Source of the DNA: Planctomycetaceae bacterium UBA6172
Lineage (GTDB): Bacteria > Planctomycetota > Planctomycetia > Pirellulales > Pirellulaceae
Assembly (NCBI GenBank): GCA_002422955.1
Contig: DITY01000148.1
Span: 1 to 8,236 of the forward strand
DNA: 8,236 nucleotides
Direction of reading: 5' to 3'
Position numbers and translations under genes: made by a program. Below the pieces are notes generated by a model. It was not told where the DNA came from and made no database searches. It saw nothing but the letters and a program-made list of their open reading frames with translations. Every line of letters starts with the position of its first letter. The first letter of the stretch is position 1. This document shows positions 1-6,000 of this stretch, in pieces.

Positions 1-95
1 GGGGAGCCGGAAATGAAGAATCCTCACTTCATAACTCCGAAATCTGCACCCAGCGTTCGCTCAGGTGCAATGTCCGGAAGATGGCTGAGGTTTCG

Positions 96-112
96 CCGGG
101 GCCAGACCCCGG
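96..112. other. GC-rich hairpin CCGGGG-CCAGA-CCCCGG
   Basis: A perfect 6-bp GC stem (96-101 with 107-112) closes a 5-base loop. It overlaps the start of the first 25-bp repeat copy. The second copy lacks the left arm, because ACAAGG stands where CCGGGG would be, so the hairpin forms only once. No T-run follows on either strand, so an intrinsic terminator is not supported. Confidence 0.4.
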
Positions 113-153
113 CAAGGCCTCCGCACAAGGCCAGACCCCGGCAAGGCCTCCGC
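100..153. repeat. Two perfect 25-bp direct repeats, period 29
   Basis: The 25-base unit beginning GGCCAGACCCCGG and ending AAGGCCTCCGC occurs at 100-124 and again at 129-153 with no mismatch, separated by ACAA. The 29-base period is not a multiple of three, so any reading frame crossing both copies reads them in two different frames. That argues against a coding repeat. Two copies are too few for a CRISPR array, and a 4-base spacer is far too short. It may be a member of a dispersed intergenic repeat family (inference). Confidence 0.85.
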
Positions 154-175
154 CGCCCAACTTGCACCTCAGCGC

Positions 176-192
176 GATTCAGCGACTGAATC
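176..192 (-). terminator. 7-bp stem-loop past the symporter stop, possible 3' end signal
   Basis: GATTCAG (176-182) and CTGAATC (186-192) form a perfect 7-bp stem with a 3-base loop. Read on the minus strand, it lies about 70 bases downstream of the symporter stop codon, where a transcript-ending or 3'-stabilising hairpin would be expected. It is only moderately GC-rich and no T-run follows it, so it is not a textbook Rho-independent terminator. The structure is seen; the role is inferred. Confidence 0.35.
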
Positions 193-260
193 TGGAAGCC
201 GATCGATTCGCCACCAGCGCCAGCATGATGACAGGACTCGAGCCAACGGTGTAGGCAAAC

Positions 261-2408
261 TCATTGCCCCGTGGCTCCGATCCCTGCTAACCAGATCAGG
301 ATTCCGATCATCAGGAAACAAACGGCGACCGAAACCAGGAAGCCGATGACGTCGGAAGGTCTTGGTCGCAGCGCTTCAATATCAGTGCCGGGAAATAGTC
401 GCAGGTGCTCAAACCGCTTGGGGTTCTGGTAGGACTCAGCCAAGTTTCTCAGGTCCACTTCGTGATCGGGATCGACTTCCGTTTTCATCTTGGCGTAGTA
501 TCGATCGAGTCCCGCTTGGCTGCCTCGTGGCGTTAGGAAGCTGACCACGATCAGCACCAAGAACGGCAGGCAGACGCGAGTTGGTATACGTAATGTTTCC
601 AGCGTCGCTTTCGAGGCGCTGGCAAGATCGTAGCCTGCTAGTTGATAGAGCCAGAAGTCGACATTGAACAACCCTTCGCCCTTCAATTTACCTTCATGAC
701 GTTGGACTAAGGTCGTCGTGTTCCCTTCGCTAGTCTCCTCCAGTTCAACCAGTTGTTCGCCATCGACCGGCGAGACGCCTCGGCTCCAAAAAATCGATAC
801 TCCTCCCGTCTTTAGCACCACATCGATCTCGTCGCCCGCTTCGCATGCTGGTGGCTCGGCGCCAATTTTCTTAAGCAGTCTGGCGTCACCGTCTGCTTGA
901 TTGACCGCTGCCATCCAGGCTTCGTGTCGTGCCACATCGGCGGGGGTTGCGGTTCGCCGCGTCGTCTTCGTGACCAAGTTGGTCGTGGTTGTCCAGCGCG
1001 GATCGGTCTGCATTCCGGAAAACGCCAGCGGCACCCCGATCGGAGCGATGAAGAAGAATACCAGTGAAAAGGTGATCGTGATCCACACCGCCGCACGGTT
1101 GGCACGCCGCCAGAACATGCCGATCCAGAATGGAGCGGCGAACAGAATTGGTAATTCGATCGCCAACGTAAACTGGGCGAAGACATCCGCCATCGTGATG
1201 GCCACAGCCGAAGCCCCGATGATGATGGCGAGGCCGGTCAAACGCGCGACTTTGACGCACTTGCTCTCCGACGCTTGGGGATCGAGATAAGCAACGTAAA
1301 GGTTGCGAGTGATCAAGGCCGAGCTGACAATCATGTAGGTATCGGCTGAACTCATCATCGCTGCCATCAAGCAGGCCAACATCAAGCCCACCAATCCGAG
1401 ATTCAACGGGCCGAGAATCTCTCGCGCCGCCACTCCCCAAACCAGATCGGGATCGGCGGCAATTTCCGCATTTCCAGCCAACAAGGCCAAAGCAATCAAG
1501 GCGGTCAAAGCCCAGCCAATCGTGCAAAGTCGCTTCAAAAAGTTGCCGACCACCAAGCCAATCCGAGCCTCGTTTTCGCTCTTAGCCGAACCACCACCGG
1601 TCGCGATGAAGTGCGGCTGGACCACAATCCCCACCAACCCGAGGATGGTCAGCGAAATGATGTATTGCGGCGGAAACTCTCCCGCCGCTGGCCCGGTGAA
1701 CAAACCGAAAAAGTCGCCCGAAACACGCTCGTGCAGAATCGTAAAGCCATCCATGAATCCTTGGGTACTAGGATCCCCAAAAGCATTGACCAAAGACCAA
1801 AGGCCAAACGGGATCAGCAACACGCTGAGCAGAATGATAAACACCCCTTGGACCAAGTCGGTCCAGTAAGCGGCGGTCAATCCTCCGAGCACGCCATACA
1901 CGATCACGATTCCGGCCAGGCCGGGAATAAGCACAAATTTTAAGTCGACGCCCATCAGTTGATTGGTGCCCATCAAGGGGACGGAGAACTTGGCGATCGC
2001 TGACAACATCGTCGAGAGATAAAACATGTAGAACAGAATTGCGAACAGCGAATACGCCGCACCCAGTCCCTTTGACTCGTAACGCTCAACAAACCAATCA
2101 CCCAGCGTCAAATGTCGCATGCGGCGATACCAAACCGCGGTGATCCAGTAGACCGGCGTGATGAACAGCCACATCAGTGCTGACCACACACCGCTCAAGC
2201 CACTGGTCCAACAAGTCCGCCCCACTTGAATTGGCTCGTGCGCCCCCGTGCCGGCACCAAAGGCGGCAAAGGTCTGAAGCACTTTGCCGAAACCTCGCCC
2301 GCCCATGAAGTAGTCCTCTTGGTCTTTCACGCGTTTCATGGCCCAGATCCCGATGGCAACCATCGTGATGAAGTAGGTCATCAACACGGCGTAATCAATC
2401 CAAGTCAT
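261..2408 (-). CDS. Sodium:solute symporter family protein (SSSF), 715 aa
   Basis: Integral inner-membrane transporter expected to use the Na+ gradient to import a small solute; the substrate cannot be read from the sequence. By eye there are about 14 hydrophobic segments, near residues 5-24, 45-62, 72-92, 118-140, 160-178, 185-205, 250-268, 290-312, 335-358, 388-408, 412-432, 442-462, 608-625 and 685-707. Family hallmarks are GGLTAAYWTDLVQ at 175-187 and AAMMSSADT at 349-357. S353/S354 align with the Na+-site Ser/Thr pair of helix IX in PutP (S340/T341) and Ser364/365 of vSGLT. The protein is longer than the usual 480-600 residues because of a roughly 140-residue hydrophilic stretch (463-605) before the last two helices, and a cytoplasmic-looking loop at 626-684. 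ATG at 2408 is favoured: it starts directly before the first helix and has GAGGAA five bases upstream. The gene is complete and unbroken. An IS4-type remnant lies 28 bases upstream on the opposite strand. Confidence 0.95.
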   Translation of the reverse strand: MTWIDYAVLMTYFITMVAIGIWAMKRVKDQEDYFMGGRGFGKVLQTFAAFGAGTGAHEPIQVGRTCWTSGLSGVWSALMWLFITPVYWITAVWYRRMRHLTLGDWFVERYESKGLGAAYSLFAILFYMFYLSTMLSAIAKFSVPLMGTNQLMGVDLKFVLIPGLAGIVIVYGVLGGLTAAYWTDLVQGVFIILLSVLLIPFGLWSLVNAFGDPSTQGFMDGFTILHERVSGDFFGLFTGPAAGEFPPQYIISLTILGLVGIVVQPHFIATGGGSAKSENEARIGLVVGNFLKRLCTIGWALTALIALALLAGNAEIAADPDLVWGVAAREILGPLNLGLVGLMLACLMAAMMSSADTYMIVSSALITRNLYVAYLDPQASESKCVKVARLTGLAIIIGASAVAITMADVFAQFTLAIELPILFAAPFWIGMFWRRANRAAVWITITFSLVFFFIAPIGVPLAFSGMQTDPRWTTTTNLVTKTTRRTATPADVARHEAWMAAVNQADGDARLLKKIGAEPPACEAGDEIDVVLKTGGVSIFWSRGVSPVDGEQLVELEETSEGNTTTLVQRHEGKLKGEGLFNVDFWLYQLAGYDLASASKATLETLRIPTRVCLPFLVLIVVSFLTPRGSQAGLDRYYAKMKTEVDPDHEVDLRNLAESYQNPKRFEHLRLFPGTDIEALRPRPSDVIGFLVSVAVCFLMIGILIWLAGIGATGQ
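594..1022 (-). other. Large extramembrane insertion in the symporter (aa 463-605)
   Basis: Between the twelfth and thirteenth predicted helices lies a polar stretch of about 140 residues. It has a Thr-rich opening (RWTTTTNLVTKTTRRTAT, 471-488), a charged middle, and a beta-looking second half with many Glu/Thr residues. If the N terminus is extracytoplasmic, as in SSSF proteins generally, this loop falls on the periplasmic side. I recognise no named domain in it. Side and fold are inference; length and composition are seen. Confidence 0.6.
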
Positions 2409-2413
2409 ATGCG

Positions 2414-2419
2414 TTCCTC
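2414..2419 (-). promoter_or_regulatory. Ribosome binding site of the symporter gene
   Basis: On the minus strand GAGGAA is followed by CGCAT and then ATG at 2408-2406. The match and 5-base spacing are good for a Shine-Dalgarno sequence and support the chosen start. Only 28 bases separate the start codon from the IS-derived reading frame, so the promoter must be very short or lie inside the remnant. I could not pick out a convincing -35/-10 pair. Confidence 0.7.
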
Positions 2420-2436
2420 GCAGGCAAAGCTAAGGC

Positions 2437-2943
2437 GTGTTTTTTAGAAGCAAGACTCTTCCGCTGCGTCTGGTGGTGACTCGATTGGTTGACGACGAGG
2501 GCTATATCGTTGCGGAATGGACTCTGCTGAGCAACTTGGGCCAAGACGAAGTGTCGGCGATTTGGATTGCGGTGTGGTACTGCTGGCGATGGCGAATCGA
2601 GAGTTTTTTTAAGCTGCTCAAGAGCCACGGCCAAGAACTGGAACGGCGGCAACAGGAGAGTGGTGAGGCGATCGCACGGCGAATGCTGGTGGCGGCCATG
2701 GCTTGCGTGGTGGTTTGGGGACTGCGGGCGGATGATTCTCCCGAAGCAATGAAAACCAAGGCGATCCTGGTCCGGCTGAGCGGTCGGAGCATGAAACACG
2801 GTTGCACGAGCACCGCACCCGCGCTATTGGCGGGCTATATGGCCCTGTTGTCTTTGAATGACTTGCTGAACCATACGGACCTTGACCTAAATAAACTCCG
2901 TCGCATCGCCGTCCGCGCCCTGCCCTTCGCGAACAGATCGTGA
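2437..2943 (+). pseudogene. 5'-truncated IS4-type transposase (C-terminal part)
   Basis: An open frame of 168 codons matches the C-terminal part of DDE transposases of the IS4 type. It contains the YREK signature Y-x2-R-x3-E-x6-K as YCWRWRIESFFKLLK (Y48, R51, E55, K62); E55 is the expected catalytic glutamate. The N-terminal half, including both catalytic aspartates, is missing, and an in-frame TAA at 2431 precedes the GTG at 2437. That GTG is probably not a real start: recognisable transposase sequence begins near residue 10. Full-length relatives are usually 350-450 residues, so this is a dead remnant. It ends naturally at TGA 2941-2943. It runs opposite to both neighbouring genes and separates them. 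The specific IS4 subgroup cannot be assigned by eye. Confidence 0.85.
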
Positions 2944-2966
2944 GATGTGTAGACACCAATGCCTCT

Positions 2967-3039
2967 GCGGGGCGAGCGGAGCCTGAGTTGGCGCGGCTGC
3001 GCTGGTCCCCGTAGCGGGGCGAGGGGGGCCGGAGTTGGG
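2967..3039. repeat. Imperfect 26-bp direct repeat in the intergenic spacer
   Basis: A 26-base unit starting GCGGGGCGAG and closing GAGTTGG plus one base occurs at 2967-2992 and again at 3014-3039, with 22 of 26 positions identical and a period of 47 bases. Both copies lie between the transposase remnant and the stop codon of the large minus-strand gene. The purine/GC bias of the unit contrasts with the flanking transposase sequence. It may belong to a dispersed intergenic repeat family (inference). Confidence 0.6.
3007..3019 (-). terminator. Short GC hairpin downstream of the large gene, weak terminator candidate
   Basis: CCCCG (3007-3011) and CGGGG (3015-3019) form a perfect 5-bp stem with a TAG loop, 30 bases past the TAA of the minus-strand gene. 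The right arm lies inside the second 26-bp repeat copy. There is no U-tract, so intrinsic termination is doubtful. It may simply be part of the repeat. Confidence 0.25.
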
Positions 3040-3048
3040 TCCCGGGAC
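3039..3048. other. Perfect 10-bp palindrome GTCCCGGGAC touching the stop codon
   Basis: The palindrome ends exactly where the TAA (3049-3051, minus strand) of the large gene begins. It is a two-fold symmetric site without a loop, so it suits protein binding or chance better than a hairpin. Function unknown. Confidence 0.25.
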
Positions 3049-6000
3049 TTAGCGGTTGAAGAGGAACGCGGGGCTGTTGATCAGCGCCCAGGTCAAATCT
3101 TCGGCGGCGGTGAGGCGCTCGGCTTGCAACTGGGTGGTGCTTTGAGCGGCGTCCAGCCGCAGACGATCCAGTTGTGGGTCGAGCGGCGTGACGACGCTGT
3201 ACCTTTCGATCCGCTTTTCGATCGCGGCGATTGCGGGGTCTTTAGGTACCGCGGCGTTGGCCGCGGCGACCGCTTGCGCTTCGGCTTTGATCTGCGGATC
3301 GACCGATTCGACGTAGGCGTTGACGAAGGCGACATCGGCCTCGGTCCGCTGTGCGACTGGCGTCCGCAGGATCGCGGCGAGCGGTTCCGCGATGCCGAGC
3401 GGCAGCGTCTCTTGCTGATCGATGCTGGCGCTGATCCGGAATCGGCCGAGGCGATGCTTTTCGGCATTGTGAACCTGATGCAGCCGAATCGTGATCCGCT
3501 GGCCACGTCCCCCCGCGATCGGCGTCTTGGATTGGACGACGATCCAGTGCGGCAGACTGAGCGAGTTGGCGATCGCCCAGCCCTGCTGGTCTGCCTTGTT
3601 ACCGTTGATCGCCTGATCGGCCGCGAACGAATCCTGGCTGAAGTCGGCGACGGCCTTGGCGAAGGCGATCGGAGTCTGTTCCGCCGGCTTGTCGCTGCTG
3701 GCCGAGACGGCTTCAAACTCCGTGAGCACGAAGTTGCCGTTGTCCGACAACCCCGGGCCTTTGACTTTCAGCGATTCGTCGGTCAAGGCTTCGAGCCGGA
3801 AACCGGTGAGCTGGGTGAGCGGCGTTTCAAACGTCAGTTCGTAGAAACCCTTGTCGGCGTTGCCGCTGACGAGGATCGAGCGATCGTCCAGGACGCGGAA
3901 CTGCGCCCCATTGGACGCCTTCATCTCGACCGGCGCGAGCGGGAACCACGCGACGCCGCCGTCGTCTGGCGAACGGCTGGCCCAGAATTCCTGGCGGGCT
4001 TGGCGGGTGGCGACCAACTTCGCCTCGGCCGCGGCGATTCCTGCGGTGCGTTCGGCTTCGAGCCGCTCGCGTTCCGGACGAAGCTCTTCCGTCTTGGCGG
4101 CTAGTTCCTGTTGCGTGGCTTCCAGCGTCGCCAGGCGGGCGGCTTCCCGCTTGGCGAACTCGGCGGTCCACCAGGTTTCGCGTTCGGCGAGCGACAGGTT
4201 CAGCGTGGCATGGTCGCGAGCGATCGCGGCACGGAACTCGGTGAAGGTTTCGAGTTCGCCGGGTGTCGGACGCCGACCGAGAATTCGCAGGTACAGCTCT
4301 TCGACCAACTGCGCGTCTTCTGGCATTTCGGCGACGAGTTTGGTCAACGCATTGGCGGTATCGGAGATCGCGCGACCGATCGTCGGACCGCTGACCAAGG
4401 CCATTACCGGGCCGAGTTGCAGCTCATCGCTCCGCTCGCATTCGCAGGCGCTTTCGCGGACCGGCTGGCCGAGGTTTTGCAGGAAGCCGTCTTCGGTGGC
4501 GATGCCGACATCGGGCAGGGCCGCGGCACGGGTGCCGCGGGGGACGCCGGGGATATCGGTGATCGAACCGGTGACGAAGTGAATCGCGTCGTACAACACC
4601 TCGGCCGGCAATCGGCGGGGTGTCGCGTGCGAGAAGTTTTGCTGATCGTCCTCGTTCCACTGATTCGGCACGACCGACAGCTGATAGGTACGGCTGTTGC
4701 AGATCGTCCGCATCACTTGGCGGATATCGAACTTGCTCTCGACAAACGCGCTGGCGAGGTGATCCAGCAGTTCGGGATTCGTCGGCGGGTTACCGGCGCG
4801 GATGTCGTCGATCGGCTCGATCAAGCCGACGCCCATCAGGTAGGCCCACAACCGGTTGACGTAGCTGGTGGCAAAGTACGGGTTGTTCGCATCGGTCAAC
4901 CAGGTCGCCAATTGTTCGCGGCGGGTCAGCGGCGAGGCGCCGTCGGCGGCCGGCGAAGCGTGCTCAAAGTCGAAGGGAAAATCGGGCTCGACTTGCTGCG
5001 CGGTCCGGCCGTGCTTGATCTCGCCCGCCTCGTTATCGAAGACTTCCTCGTACAACGGCTTGGCCCCTTCGACCGCGGAGCCACCGATGTTCTGGTCGCC
5101 GCCGGCGGGGTCCTTACGGAGTCCCGTGCGAGCAAAGAACGCGGCGGTTTCGAAGTACTGGTCTTGGGTCCAGCGTTCGAACGGATGGTCGTGGCACTTG
5201 TTGCAGTTGAAGCGAATCCCCAGGAACAGGTGCGTCGTGTTTTCCATGATCAGGTCGGGATCGCGGAGCACCTTGAAATACGACGCTGGCGGGTTGGCTT
5301 TGTTCGAACCCTTGGCGGTCAAGATCTCGCGCACGAACTGGTCGTAGGGCTTGTTCTCGGCGACAGCGGCGCGGATCCAATCGCGATACGCCTTGCTCCC
5401 TTCGGGGCCGAGGAACTTGCGATTGACCAACAACATGTCGGCCCATTTGTTGGTCCAGAAATCGATGAACTCTTCGCTGGCCAACAATTGGTCGATCACC
5501 ACCGCTCGCTTTTCCTGGGTCGGTGCGGGGTCGGCCATGAAGGCGCGGACCTTTTCCGCGGTCGGCGGCAGGCCGGTGAGATCGAGATAGACACGGCGGA
5601 GGAACTCTTCGTCGTTCGCCAGTTCGCTCGGCAGGATCTTCATCCGTTGCCACTTGGTCGCGACCAGGTCATCGATCGGGCTCCAGCTCGGCGGATCGGT
5701 CCAGCGGAACTCTTCGCGTTGGCCCATCACGGTCAGCGTCGTGGCGGCGTAGGCACCTTCATACCGCGCCAGGATCGGGGCTTCGCCGCGGCGGATCGCG
5801 GTCAGCGCGCCCGACGAATCGACTTCGGCGACTTCGGTGTTGCCGCTGGTCACGAACGCTTCGCGGGTCACGTCACGGACGAGTCCGTCGGCGTAGTGGG
5901 CGACGATGCGGACCTGCTGCACCGAACCGATCGCCGAGATCACCGGGTCGATCGGCGTGACTTCGAGCTTGGTCACGCGGGGTGTGGTGAGGTTCAACTT

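Larger units (their letters stand above)
58..174. repeat. Imperfect inverted repeat framing a direct repeat pair
   Basis: CGCTCAGGTGCAA at 58-70 pairs with TTGCACCTCAGCG at 162-174; 12 of 13 positions are complementary. The arms enclose the 25-bp direct repeat pair at 100-153. The arrangement resembles a small non-autonomous or dispersed intergenic element, but no transposase or target-site duplication is visible. The arms could also be a chance match in GC-rich DNA. What is seen is only the paired arms; a mobile origin is inference. Confidence 0.4.

Noticed and set aside
100..153. Minimal CRISPR array
   Set aside because: There are only two repeat copies, separated by 4 bases. CRISPR spacers are about 25-40 bases and no cas gene is present.
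13..189. Small plus-strand frame of 58 codons with GGGGAG six bases before its ATG
   Set aside because: The spacing of the GGAG looks good, but the frame crosses both copies of the 25-bp repeat in different phases, giving an Arg/Pro-rich peptide with no known relative.
81..254. Second small plus-strand frame of 57 codons overlapping the first
   Set aside because: The purine run directly touches the ATG, leaving no proper spacing. The peptide is again mostly repeat-derived Pro/Gly/Ala sequence.
2437..2943. Functional transposase
   Set aside because: The two catalytic aspartates and the whole N-terminal half are missing, and a stop codon lies directly upstream in frame.
2959..4104. Open frame of about 381 codons on the plus strand
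   Set aside because: Antisense to the C-terminal part of the large protein. It begins in the intergenic repeat and has biased composition without motifs.
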